Positions 44,685-57,290 of a stretch of 64,000 nucleotides of DNA are shown here, piece by piece (the stretch's first letter is position 1; the number at the start of each line of letters is the position of its first letter). Below the pieces are notes generated by a model. The model searched no databases. It worked only from the letters and a program-made list of their open reading frames with translations, and was not told the origin of the DNA. The stretch comes from Serratia rubidaea (lineage in GTDB: Bacteria > Pseudomonadota > Gammaproteobacteria > Enterobacterales > Enterobacteriaceae): positions 3,534,001 through 3,598,000 of the forward strand of contig LR590463.1 of NCBI GenBank assembly GCA_901472405.1, written 5' to 3'. Made by a program: the position numbers and the translations under genes.

Positions 44685-44963
44685 TCAGGCGATGGCGTCA
44701 AGCAGGGCCTGATGGTGCTGATGAACCCAGCCTTTATTCAGCGGCCCCCAGCTTTCCAGCCGATAGTAACCATCGTTGTTGCGCACGCCCTGCTGCACAA
44801 ACTGCAGCTCTACGCCGAGTCCGGGCAAGGCTTTCAGCACGTCCTGCAGCGTCCGGCGCGGCCAGCCGGTCAGCTCCATCAGTTTGGGCACATTGGGACG
44901 CTCGCTGTGGTCGATCAGCCAGCATAAGTACAAGCGGCGGGCGAATACCGGGTTTAATTCCAT
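44685..44963 (-). CDS. Small winged-helix DNA-binding protein of unknown function
   Basis: 92 residues, no signal peptide or membrane segment. The middle part (LMELTGWPRRTLQDVLKALPGLGVELQFV, about 28-56) reads as a helix-turn-helix with a wing (NNDGYYRLESWG). I do not recognise a named family member. It is convergent with narP (20 bp) and divergent from acrD. It could be a local regulator, but nothing shows its target. Confidence 0.65.
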   Translation of the reverse strand: MELNPVFARRLYLCWLIDHSERPNVPKLMELTGWPRRTLQDVLKALPGLGVELQFVQQGVRNNDGYYRLESWGPLNKGWVHQHHQALLDAIA

Positions 44964-45185
44964 GGTTTGCTCCAGCGTCGGGGGAATTTTTCCGCATCCG
45001 GCGTAATCTCCGGTGCAGAACGTTCGCTAACTACCGTTTTTTACACTATCTCCTTTTTTTTCTCCACGCTTTCCCTGCCCATCCCGAGTAAAGTGCAATA
45101 GCCTCGGGATCCTTCCCAGGCTCTGATATAACGCAACGTTGGTGCGTAATAAAGATAGAACAACTCATAACGAGGTTCGCACTGT

Positions 45186-48321
<3,136 letters not shown>

Positions 48322-48331
48322 TCCTTAAAGA

Positions 48332-48358
48332 AACGGCAGCGATTTTCGCTGCCGTTTT
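48332..48358 (+). terminator. acrD terminator (copy 1)
   Basis: Perfect 11-bp stem (AACGGCAGCGA / TCGCTGCCGTT, loop TTT) with a short T tail, 10 bp after the acrD stop. Confidence 0.85.
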
Positions 48359-48375
48359 ATTTTCCTATGTGCATA

Positions 48376-48596
48376 CGGGGCAACATCCATGATGTCTGTT
48401 CCCGTCGTAACACTAATGGCGAACTATCTTTCGATGCCATGCCCGCATTGCTGCAGTACTACCACCGTCGATCTCTCCCCTCCTGCCCCTTAGGGCAAAA
48501 ACACCCGCAAGCGAGCAAAACGCCACTATTCCACTTGATTTACATGGTTAATAGACAGACAATTTCAGGCTATTGATTATATTCAGGATTGATCTG
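48376..48596. other. Island left-end intergenic region
   Basis: About 220 bp between the acrD repeat and vgrG, A+T-richer than the neighbouring core genes. No conserved gene is seen. It should carry the vgrG promoter. A 69-codon open frame crosses it but has no recognisable features. Confidence 0.4.
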
Positions 48597-51091
48597 ATGG
48601 AACCAGTCTCTCCCCTATTCTCTGACAATCAACGACAGCCCGGTAAGCCCCGATGTACTGCGTTTTCGTGGTACTGAAGCACTAAGCCGCCCCTTCTCCT
48701 GGCGTATTGAGTTCACCACCCGGCAAGACGTGACAGACAGCGACGTGCTGCTGAAGTACGCCAGCCTGTTGATGCGCGCCGGTAAGAGCGTGCATGGTGT
48801 TATCACCCGTTTTGAGTGGCTGGGGAACAGCCCTGACCAGTCTCACTACGCGGTGACGCTCTCTTCTCGCCTTTCCCTGCTGAACCTGACCCGACGCTGT
48901 GCCGTATATCTGAATACCAGCGTGCCGGAGCTTGTGGAGCGAATACTGCGGGCCCACGGGTTGGAGGGGGCGGATTTCAATTTCAGGCTTGAACAAAGCT
49001 ACCCTCAGCGGGAGCTGATAACACAGTGGCGGGAAACCGATCTCGAATTTATCCAACGCCTGCTGGCAGAGGTGGGGATCTGGTATCAGTGCGGGATGAG
49101 TGAGATTACCGGGCTGGATACCGTGACCTTTGCCGACAGCCAGCAGTTCTACCAGTTTGGAGAACATCTGCCGTACCAAGAGCCATCTGCGTTGTATGAC
49201 GGTGCCGCCGAATCTGTCTGGGGTCTGCGCGCCTGGCACCACACGGTGGCCGGGTTGGTCCGCACCCGCGATTACAACTACCGTGCGGCGACTACACCAA
49301 TGGATTCGACCGTGGTAGTCCGCAACGAAGCCGTCACTACCGGGGAACATTACCGCTATGGCGGCCCGTTTCTGGCAGTTGGCGATGACAGCGAGCCGGA
49401 AACCGAAAGCGGGGCTTTTTATGCCCGACTTCACCATGAGCGTGAACTGAATCAATCTGTCCGCCTGCATCTGTTCAGCAACGCCTGCGGCCTGACACCG
49501 GGCCAGGTGCTGGAAACCTCAGGCAGCACAATTCACGCCCTCAGTGACGGGGTACTCATTACCTTCACTTCTTTCTGGGCTTCCCGCGATTCACGCCTGC
49601 ATGTTTCGCTCTGGGGGATGCCTTACAGCGAACGGTTCTGCTTTCGCCCTACTGAAATCCCCCCGCCCGGTCATTCACGGTACACTGCCGGCCCGTATTG
49701 AGAGCCGGGAGCAAGGCGACACCTACGCCCATCTGGACAACGTCGGCCGTTACCGGGTGAAGTTGGACTTCAGCCATGAGGATGCCGAACCGGGTTACAA
49801 CTACCTGTGGATCCGTCAGGCCAAGCCCTATTCCGGCGAGAGTTACGGCTGGCACACGCCACTGATTGACGGTACCGAAGTCGGTATTGCCTATGACGAC
49901 GGCGATATAGACCGCCCGTATATCGCCCACGCGTTCCACGACTCAGCCCACCAGGACATCGTCACCCGCGAGAACCGCAGCCAGAACATCCTGCGCACCG
50001 CGGCAAACAACGAACTACGGATGGAAGACCAGCGCGGGCAGGAGCACATCGCACTGAGCACGCCATTTGGCAGCACGCAGCTCAATCAGGGACATATCGT
50101 TGATCGGCAGAACACACAGCGCGGCTCCGGCTTTGAACTCAGAACCGATGAATACGGCGTAATCCGCGTGGCAAAAGGATTGTTTATTACCGCCGACGGA
50201 CAGCAGAAAGCGGCAGGTGAGGTGCTGGATATGGCAACGGCCCTTAATGAAATTACACTCTGCCAGCAGCAGCTGCAAGCGCTGGCGGCGGCCGCCGAAC
50301 AGGCACAGGCGCTGGAGGCGGATATCGCCAGTCAGATAGCGATGTTCAACCAGCGTCTGCAACCGCTGAACGCGATGATCCATTTCCACGGCCCGCAGGG
50401 CGTGGCGTTCACCAGTGGCGAGCATATGCAACTGACCGCCGGTAACAATGTGGCGATGAATACTGCGGGGGATTTCAGCAGCGGGTCGCAGGGCCACACC
50501 GCCATGCTGGCCGGAGAAAGTGTCGGCCTGTTCGCACGCACGGGTTCACTGACGCTGAACGCCAGCGAAGGTCCGCTGCAAATCCAGGCGCAGAACGGCG
50601 CAATGCACATCAGCGCAGAGCAAAGACTGAGTCTGATATCGGCCAGTGACATGCTGTTTGCGGGCAAGAAGAAAGTGACCTTAATTGGCGGCGGCAGCTA
50701 CCTGAAAATCGAAGGCGGGAAGATAGAGTACGGCACGGATACGACCTATACGCGCAAAGTTAAGCGTACTCATGCCACCGTCCCCGTAAACATACCTGTG
50801 TCGTTCCCGCTGATGGGCACTTCGCATATTTATTCCGCCGTTTACCAGCTCCGTGATGAACAGGGCAATATTCTGGCGGGGGTACCTTACCACCTGAAAA
50901 CAGCGTCCGGGCAGGTCGCAACAGGCTACAGTGACGATGAGGGCTGGACCGTGCCGGTTTATACCCCGGAACAGGAAGACGTGGAGCTGCATATTGTGCA
51001 GAGCAAGCCGGCACCGAAAGAAACCATGTGGTTTATCGGTGATGAGGACAATCAGCAACTGGCAACCGAACTCAGGGAGAAGATGTCATGA
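48597..51091 (+). CDS. vgrG: Type VI secretion spike protein VgrG with C-terminal extension (frame interrupted)
   Basis: Tip protein of the T6SS tube, about 830 residues. N-terminal gp27-like part (RGTEALSRPFSWRIEFTT, then LLKYASLLMRAGK), gp5-like OB region (VIHGTLPARIESREQGDTYAHLDNVGRYRV), DUF2345-type beta-helix (about 600-720), then a transthyretin-like extension (SAVYQLRDEQGNILAGVPYHL) probably used to load the next-door effector. The ATG at 48597 requires one extra base at 48597-48601; a second apparent insertion lies in the C run 49659-49664. No other T6SS structural genes are present, so it is an orphan vgrG. Overlaps the effector by 4 bp. Confidence 0.92.
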
Positions 51092-52371
51092 CCATGCCCG
51101 ATTTACCCGCCCCCCCGACAGCGGATATCCCCACCGGGACGAACAATAAGGTCTGGGACTGCACGACAACCGGCGTTGAAATGACCGAGAAGCAGTCCCG
51201 ACTGCCGACCCCGGATAACCGTCAGTATCTGCACATCAAAGTGGAATACGCCATGCGTTTTCCTCGCTTATCCGCTGAAATTCGCCGCGAGGGCAAAAGC
51301 TATCAGATGAGCCTCAAGCAACTGATGCTGAGCGGGCTTATCCGGCTGGATGAAATCAACCATAATTATCAGTGGTTGTATAAGGCCGAAGTGCCGTTCG
51401 ATATGCGGACCATACCACCACGCCCGTTCCTCAGCAGTACGTTACTTGCAGAAGGCCCCGGAAGACGGCATACCATCAACCCCTTTCCGGTGCCGGGCAA
51501 GGGCATCTACCGTCGTCCCGATATCATTATCGTGAAGAACAAATACGACCGCTGGCCAGGACTGGCAGGATCGGATGCAGAAGGCCAGATGCATGTGGAT
51601 AATCTGGAACGGTTGGTTGAGGTCAAATTTCCGGGGGATAAGCTCGAACGAGAACAGTATGATGAATATATGTTTATTGTCGGTGATGATAAGACACGCA
51701 TCACCATACTGGAAATCCATGATTGCCGAAATAAAGAGCAGCAGTGGGGCGATCAAGTCATTAACGTGACGATGAAAGCCTGGCAGACCAGCGGGGAGAA
51801 ATATTGGCCGCTGTTCCTCTACCCGCCAATCTTTACTCCCCGGCCTCCGGCTCTCCCCACTCCGGCGAAGATAGAACCGTGGAGCTATATTGGGAAAACC
51901 GTTGCCGACCTCAGTGAAGGGATCGTTAACAACGTCGCCGCAGGCTGGGATGCCCTGTCAGACGAGATGCAACAGACGCTGAGCCAGGTTGCCGGCTGGC
52001 TGAATGACAGCGGTGAATGGGTATATTATCAGGGGAGCCAGGTATGGCAGTGGGTCAGCAGTACAGGACGGCGCGTGGCATCGTGGACGGACGAACAGCT
52101 CAGAGCGGCATGGTCGGCGATACAGCAAGCAACTGATATGACGCTGGAGATGTTAAAACAGGTCGACTGGGTACAGGTACTGACGGATGTGGCGATTACT
52201 GTCGGTGTGGTGCTGGTCGCTGTCGGCGTGGGGGTGCTGGTGGTGACGCTGGGCATCCCGGAAGCCCTGCTGGCGGCATTTTTGCTGATTGTCCGTCTGG
52301 CGATCGCTGCGTGGGAAACTCTGGCGGCAGTACTGGGCGCCGGAGCGGTCGGCACACTGGCAACGCAATAA
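51088..52371 (+). CDS. Putative T6SS nuclease effector with VRR-NUC domain
   Basis: 427 residues, no signal peptide. The middle holds a PD-(D/E)xK nuclease core of VRR-NUC type: RRPDIIIV (Pro144, Asp145), LVEVKFPGDKLEREQYDEY (Glu178, Lys180, Gln190). VRR-NUC T6SS effectors (TseV in Salmonella) damage DNA and pair with DUF3396 immunity proteins, as found here. Residues 1-50 are Pro-rich; residues about 364-420 are strongly hydrophobic, one or two membrane segments, at the C-terminus. Overlaps vgrG by 4 bp (ATGA). The function is inferred from motifs and context. Confidence 0.83.
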   Translation: MTMPDLPAPPTADIPTGTNNKVWDCTTTGVEMTEKQSRLPTPDNRQYLHIKVEYAMRFPRLSAEIRREGKSYQMSLKQLMLSGLIRLDEINHNYQWLYKAEVPFDMRTIPPRPFLSSTLLAEGPGRRHTINPFPVPGKGIYRRPDIIIVKNKYDRWPGLAGSDAEGQMHVDNLERLVEVKFPGDKLEREQYDEYMFIVGDDKTRITILEIHDCRNKEQQWGDQVINVTMKAWQTSGEKYWPLFLYPPIFTPRPPALPTPAKIEPWSYIGKTVADLSEGIVNNVAAGWDALSDEMQQTLSQVAGWLNDSGEWVYYQGSQVWQWVSSTGRRVASWTDEQLRAAWSAIQQATDMTLEMLKQVDWVQVLTDVAITVGVVLVAVGVGVLVVTLGIPEALLAAFLLIVRLAIAAWETLAAVLGAGAVGTLATQ

Positions 52372-53626
52372 GGAATAATGATGGAGCTGAAGGATTTTGA
52401 GCTGAATTATATCGAGAAATGGTTGCCGGAAGCCTCAGTAAAGTATAAGGATGGCAGCCCGGCAGTTAACCTCGGTCTGATTATCACCGTGTTTTTTAAA
52501 GACGGCCATACTCCCGAAGTCCGCCGTAAGATGGTGGAATGTGTGGATCGCTACTACGAGGAATTTAAGCCACACCTGAAGAAGACTCTGATCCCTAAAT
52601 GGGTTGGAATCACCGAAAAAAACTATCAAAAAAAACGACAGATGATTCTGAACTCATCTCCTGAAGAGATTTTTTCCTGGTACTTAGGGAGTGTTGAAAC
52701 TGATTATCACGCACCTGAATATGAAATACTTATCATGGGTAAACGGATTTTCCATAATGATAATGATCGTTCGGTGATTAAACTGGCATTCCCGTTATCA
52801 CTACTGAAAGAGCCTGATGGTAAGGAACATTATCAGTCCTGGCTGATGTGGCTTTGTAATACTTTCAACGTTGAAAGTGGTTATGCTGGGTTGTCTTTTA
52901 TTCTGCCTTACGCGTTTGAGCGGATGTTCCCCTATGAATATGCTTTGGCCCAGCGCTTTCCTGGTGTAATGGTAGATTCCCTAGGGACGATTGAGGGCAG
53001 AGATGCAGCCAATAGCTTGAAAGGAGCCTGCTGGTATACCATTCTGGGTAATCCATGGCTGGAAAAAATCGGCGGTGCGAGGACACTGGCTCACCGTCTG
53101 GCGAAAACGCCAGAAATAGAGTTGCTGCCCTATAACAGCGGCATTATCCTCAAGGCCGGAGCACTGCCGCCAGCACTGGGTGAAACAAAAACCGAAGCCC
53201 TACCGCCGTTGCTGGTAAAAGTAAACCAGTTGATTAAACCCATCCGGCAAGATGGCCATAACGGACTGCATTTTTACTCCGAACATGCAAATTTCCAGTT
53301 TGAGCAAGAGTCCTCCATGGCGTGGTTTGCCCGCTTCGATAAAGCCAGTGCGGAGCTGGATAAGGAAGATGAAGGCAAATCATTTGAACCGGTGCGTATC
53401 ACCTGCTGGAGCGGCGTGGTTGCTCCGTTTGCCGGACGCTGGGCGGCCATTGTTAACGGTACTATACAGTACGCTCAAATCCGGGTCGCACAGGTTATGC
53501 CTGATTTTGAAGACAAGCATGGCAATAAACACCGTGCCTGCTGGTCGCTGCTGGAGCGCGATGATGGCGGAGACGTCTTCGCTATAAGATCGGAATAAGG
53601 CCCGTCATAAATGGCTTGCCGGTGTG
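52348..53626 (+). repeat. Tandem duplication unit 1 (1279 bp)
   Basis: Begins with GTCGGCAC inside the last codons of the effector and carries the effector stop, the short spacer and the first immunity gene to just before the next GTCGGCAC. Unit 2 repeats this with high identity apart from two divergent patches. Confidence 0.93.
52378..53598 (+). CDS. DUF3396-type immunity protein, copy 1
   Basis: Cytoplasmic protein of 406 residues, no signal or membrane segment. It resembles DUF3396 (TsiV-type) proteins that neutralise VRR-NUC effectors: [33 protein letters not shown] and the conserved C-terminal [14 protein letters not shown]. It starts 6 bp after the effector stop; an ATG three bases downstream is an alternative. 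Base composition is visibly lower in G+C than the core genome. Immunity to the upstream effector is inferred from linkage and family. Confidence 0.83.
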   Translation: MMELKDFELNYIEKWLPEASVKYKDGSPAVNLGLIITVFFKDGHTPEVRRKMVECVDRYYEEFKPHLKKTLIPKWVGITEKNYQKKRQMILNSSPEEIFSWYLGSVETDYHAPEYEILIMGKRIFHNDNDRSVIKLAFPLSLLKEPDGKEHYQSWLMWLCNTFNVESGYAGLSFILPYAFERMFPYEYALAQRFPGVMVDSLGTIEGRDAANSLKGACWYTILGNPWLEKIGGARTLAHRLAKTPEIELLPYNSGIILKAGALPPALGETKTEALPPLLVKVNQLIKPIRQDGHNGLHFYSEHANFQFEQESSMAWFARFDKASAELDKEDEGKSFEPVRITCWSGVVAPFAGRWAAIVNGTIQYAQIRVAQVMPDFEDKHGNKHRACWSLLERDDGGDVFAIRSE

Positions 53627-54904
53627 GTCGGCACACTGGCAACGCAATAAGGAATAATGATGGAACTGAAGGATTTTGAGCTGAATTATATCGAGCAGTG
53701 GTTGCCGGAAGCCTCGGTGAAGTATAAGGACGGCAGTCCGGCGGTGAATCTTGGGCTGATTATCACCATGTTTTTTAAAGACGGTCATACTCCCGAAGTC
53801 CGCCGTAAGATGGTGGAGTGTGTGGATCGTTACTACGAGGAATTTAAGCCACACCTGAAGAAGACTCTGACCCTAACTGGGTTGGAATCACCGAAAAAAA
53901 CTATCAAAAAAAACGACAGATGATCCTGGACTCATCTCCTGAAGAGATTTTTTCCTGGTACTTAGGGAGTGTTGAAACTGATTATCACGCACCTGAGTAT
54001 GAAATACTTATCATGGGTAAACGGATTTTCCATAATGATAATGATCGCTCGGTGATTAAACTGGTATTCCCGTTATCTTTGCTGAAAGAGCCTGATGGCA
54101 AGGAACATTATCAGTCCTGGCTGATGTGGCTTTGTAATACCTTCAACGTTGAAAGTGGTTATGCCGGATTATCCTTTATTCTACCTTACGCGTTTGAGCG
54201 AATGTTCCCCTACGAATATGCTCTGGCCCAGCGCTTCCCCGGCGTAATGGTGGACTCTATTGGCACTCTTGAAGGGACTGGAGCAGCTATCAGCCTGAAA
54301 GGAGCCTGCTGGTATACCATTCTGGGTAATCCATGGTTGGAAAAACTCGGTGGTGTGAAGACACTGGCTCACCGTCTGGCGAAAACGCCAGAAATAGAGC
54401 TGCTGCCCTATAACAGCGGCATTATCCTCAAGGCCGGAGCACTGCCGCCAGCGCTGGGCGAAACGAAAACTGAAGAACTGCCGCCATTACTGGTAAAAGT
54501 AAACCAAATGATCAAACCAGTGCGTTTTAATGGCTCACGCTCGCTGCATTTCTACTCAGAGCGCAATAACTTTCAGTTTGATAAAGAATCAACAATGAAG
54601 TGGTATAGACGCTTCGATGCGGCCAGTGCGGAGCTGGATAAGGAAGATGAAGGCAAATCATTTGAGCCGGTGCGTATCACCTGCTGGAGCGGCGTGGTTG
54701 CTCCGTTTGCCGGACGCTGGGCGACCATTGTCAACGGTACTATACAGTACGCTCAAATCCGGGTCGCACAGGTTATGCCTGATTTTGAAGACAAGCATGG
54801 CAATAAACACCGCGCCTGCTGGTCGCTGCTGGAGCGCGATGATGGCGGAGACGTCTTCGCTATAAGATCGGAATAAGGCCCGTCATAAATGGCTTGCCGG
54901 TGTG
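53627..54904 (+). repeat. Tandem duplication unit 2 (1278 bp)
   Basis: Starts with a copy of the effector's last seven codons and stop (GTCGGCACACTGGCAACGCA...), then the spacer and immunity copy 2. It is one base shorter than unit 1, matching the single deletion near 53872. It ends where GTCGGCAC recurs at the junction with the acrD tail. Confidence 0.93.
53657..54876 (+). CDS. DUF3396-type immunity protein, copy 2 (frame interrupted once)
   Basis: Second, slightly diverged copy, about 406 residues when one lost T near 53872 is restored (copy 1 has CTGATCCC where this has CTGACCC). Otherwise the frame is open to the same C-terminal AIRSE. Differences from copy 1 cluster in two patches: [18 protein letters not shown] versus VDSLGTIEGRDAANSLKG, and about 50 residues around [19 protein letters not shown]. 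The deletion could be an assembly error or a real inactivation. Confidence 0.8.
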
Positions 54905-54913
54905 GTCGGCACC

Positions 54914-55045
54914 GAAGTGATGGGCGGGATGATTTCCGCCACCCTGCTGGCGATTTACTTTGTGCCGCTGTTCTTTGTGCTGGTGCGGCGCCGCTTCCCC
55001 GGCCGGCAAAAACTCCTGCCGCCGGCGGAGCATAGCGACGGCTGA
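54914..55045 (+). pseudogene. acrD C-terminal fragment
   Basis: Encodes the last 43 or so residues of AcrD ([20 protein letters not shown] ... PPAEHSDG) without any start or upstream domain. It is a remnant from the duplication that flanks the T6SS island, not a functional gene. Confidence 0.9.
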
Positions 55046-55055
55046 TCCTTAAAGA

Positions 55056-55082
55056 AACGGCAGCGATTTTCGCTGCCGTTTT
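55056..55082 (+). terminator. acrD terminator (copy 2)
   Basis: Same 11-bp stem and TTT loop as at 48332, now serving the immunity genes that precede it. Confidence 0.8.
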
Positions 55083-55141
55083 GTTTTCCCGTGTGCATAC
55101 TGAACAACAGCAACACCGTTACCGCACATTAAGGAGCATCC

Positions 55142-55573
55142 ATGGAAATCGTCACCGACCAACTGCGCTATCGCGTTGACTGGACGCGTCTGGCGGCCCT
55201 GCTGGAAGCCGCCGGGCTGGGCAAACGCGACCCGCAGCTGACCGAGCAGATCTACCACAACAATGCGTTTTGCTACTGGGGCTACCTGGACGGCGAGCTG
55301 ATTGCCACCGCCCACGCCATCAGCGACCGCATTTCAGTGGCCTATCTGGCCGACGTGGCGATTCATCCGGATTTTCAGGGCCGCGGCTACGGCCGGCAGC
55401 TGATGGACCGCATCATGGACGACCTGGCGCCGCTCGGCAAAATATTTATCTACGCCGTACCCGACAAGCTGGCCTTCTATAAAAAGTACGGCTTCCACGA
55501 TCTGACCACCGGCATGGTGTTTGCCGAAGGCGCGGCGCTCAGCCGGCTGCAGGATAATGGCTACGTGCGCTGA
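55142..55573 (+). CDS. GNAT family N-acetyltransferase
   Basis: Cytoplasmic acetyltransferase of 143 residues. The acetyl-CoA site is [20 protein letters not shown], and the C-terminal FYKKYGFHD is typical. The substrate is unknown. AAGGAG lies 6 bp before the ATG. It is the first gene on the chromosomal side of the island. Confidence 0.86.
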   Translation: MEIVTDQLRYRVDWTRLAALLEAAGLGKRDPQLTEQIYHNNAFCYWGYLDGELIATAHAISDRISVAYLADVAIHPDFQGRGYGRQLMDRIMDDLAPLGKIFIYAVPDKLAFYKKYGFHDLTTGMVFAEGAALSRLQDNGYVR

Positions 55574-55734
55574 GTCTGATTATTCATCTTTTTAATCACC
55601 TTGCCGGCGGGATTAGCAAAATTTTACCGGCCGGCGTCCACGGCGTTTTTTTTCACGTATTCTGCGCCTTTCAGAGCATTGTACGGTGGAACTCACCGCC
55701 TTTTTTCGGCATGCTGAACGCTAATTCTCGCTTT

Positions 55735-55754
55735 ACCGCCGACGGCGGTTTTTT
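55735..55754 (+). terminator. Terminator after the GNAT gene
   Basis: Stem ACCGCC / GGCGGT, loop GAC, followed by five T. It lies between the GNAT gene and yffB. Confidence 0.7.
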
Positions 55755-55800
55755 CACCGGTTATTCCCGGTGTTTCGTGGCAAAAAAAGGGCACAACACC

Positions 55801-56166
55801 ATGACGTTGACCATGTACGGCATCAAAAACTGCGACACCATTAAAAAAGCGCGCCGCTGGCTGGAAGAACAGGGCGTGGCGTACCAATTTCACGACTATC
55901 GCGCGGACGGGCTGAGCGAACAGCAGCTGCGCGGTTTTGTCGAGCTGCTGGGCTGGCAGCCGCTGCTGAACACCCGCGGCACCACCTGGCGCAAGCTGGA
56001 CGAAGCGCAGCGCAACGCCTGCGACAATGCCGATGCGGCCATCGCCCTGATGCTGGCGCAGCCGGCCATCATCAAACGTCCGCTGCTGGACGACGGCAAC
56101 GGCCACGCGCTGCTGGGCTTTAAGGCCGAGCAGTACCAACAATTTATTGCCGAGGTAACCGCATGA
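55801..56166 (+). CDS. yffB: ArsC/Spx-family protein YffB
   Basis: Small thioredoxin-fold protein of 121 residues from the arsenate reductase-like family, with the redox Cys in [10 protein letters not shown] and the IIKRPLLDD motif. Its function in enterobacteria is unclear. The start at 55801 ([11 protein letters not shown]) is chosen because the longer frame upstream runs through a terminator. It overlaps dapE by four bases, as in E. coli yffB-dapE. Confidence 0.9.
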   Translation: MTLTMYGIKNCDTIKKARRWLEEQGVAYQFHDYRADGLSEQQLRGFVELLGWQPLLNTRGTTWRKLDEAQRNACDNADAAIALMLAQPAIIKRPLLDDGNGHALLGFKAEQYQQFIAEVTA

Positions 56167-57290
56167 TTTGCCCCGTAATCGATCTGGCGCAACAGTTAAT
56201 CCGCCGCCCTTCCCTCAGCCCGCATGACGAAGGCTGCCAGGCGATGCTGATTGAGCGCCTGACGGCTATCGGCTTTACCGTCGAGCAGATGGATTTCGAA
56301 GATACGCAAAATTTCTGGGCCTGGCGCGGCGAAGGCGAAACGCTGGCGTTTGCCGGCCATACCGACGTGGTGCCGAGCGGTGATGAAAGCCGCTGGGACA
56401 ACCCGCCGTTTGAGCCGACCATCCGCGGCGGCATGCTGTACGGCCGCGGCGCGGCCGATATGAAAGGTTCGCTGGCGGCGATGGTGGTCGCGGCCGAGCG
56501 CTTCGTCGCCGCTAACCCTGACCATCGGGGACGGCTGGCGTTTCTCATCACCTCTGACGAAGAAGCCAGCGCCACCCACGGCACGGTAAAAGTGGTTGAA
56601 GCGCTGATGGCGCGCAACGAACGTCTGGACTACTGTCTGGTCGGCGAGCCGTCCAGCACCGACCGCGTCGGCGATGTGGTGAAGAACGGCCGTCGCGGCT
56701 CGATTACCGCCAACCTGCATATTCACGGCGTACAGGGCCACGTCGCCTATCCGCATCTGGCGGACAACCCGGTGCACCGCGCCATGCCGGCGCTGAATGA
56801 GCTGGTGAGCATCGAATGGGACCGCGGCAACGACTACTTCCCGCCGACCAGCATGCAGATCGCCAATATCCAGGCCGGCACCGGCAGCAACAACGTCATC
56901 CCCGGAGAACTGTTTGTACAGTTTAATTTCCGTTTCAGCACCGAGCTGACCGACGCCCTCATCAAACAGCGGGTCGAAGAGCTATTGGAGCGTCATCAGC
57001 TAAACTACAGTATTGAATGGCGTCTTTCCGGCCAGCCGTTCCTCACCCCGCGCGGCGCGCTGGTGGATGCGGTGGTCAACGCCGTTGAATATTATGCCGA
57101 GCTGACGCCGCAGCTGCTGACCACCGGCGGCACCTCCGACGGGCGCTTTATCGCCCAGATGGGCGCGCAGGTGGTGGAACTGGGGCCGGTCAACGCCACC
57201 ATCCACAAAATCAACGAATGCGTGAACGCCGCCGATCTGCAGCAGCTCAGCCGGATGTATCAGCGCATTATGGAGCAACTGATCGCATGA
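56163..57290 (+). CDS. dapE: Succinyl-diaminopimelate desuccinylase
   Basis: Zinc peptidase-fold enzyme that removes succinate from N-succinyl-LL-diaminopimelate in lysine and peptidoglycan synthesis. 375 residues. Metal ligands: His in [13 protein letters not shown], Asp in GRGAADMKG, the Glu pair in [12 protein letters not shown], and the His in [11 protein letters not shown]. Overlaps yffB and the next gene by four bases each (ATGA). The frame is intact. Confidence 0.97.
   Translation: MICPVIDLAQQLIRRPSLSPHDEGCQAMLIERLTAIGFTVEQMDFEDTQNFWAWRGEGETLAFAGHTDVVPSGDESRWDNPPFEPTIRGGMLYGRGAADMKGSLAAMVVAAERFVAANPDHRGRLAFLITSDEEASATHGTVKVVEALMARNERLDYCLVGEPSSTDRVGDVVKNGRRGSITANLHIHGVQGHVAYPHLADNPVHRAMPALNELVSIEWDRGNDYFPPTSMQIANIQAGTGSNNVIPGELFVQFNFRFSTELTDALIKQRVEELLERHQLNYSIEWRLSGQPFLTPRGALVDAVVNAVEYYAELTPQLLTTGGTSDGRFIAQMGAQVVELGPVNATIHKINECVNAADLQQLSRMYQRIMEQLIA

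Larger units (their letters stand above)
54905..55099 (+). repeat. acrD 3'-end repeat, copy 2
   Basis: Second copy of the 195-bp repeat from 48181, closing the island on the right. It is continuous with the chromosomal sequence leading to the GNAT gene. The left edge coincides with the 8-bp GTCGGCAC that also bounds the tandem immunity units. Confidence 0.93.

Noticed and set aside
48367..48576. 69-codon open frame between acrD and vgrG
   Set aside because: Starts inside the acrD repeat, has no ribosome binding site, no recognisable features and mixed composition; treated as intergenic.
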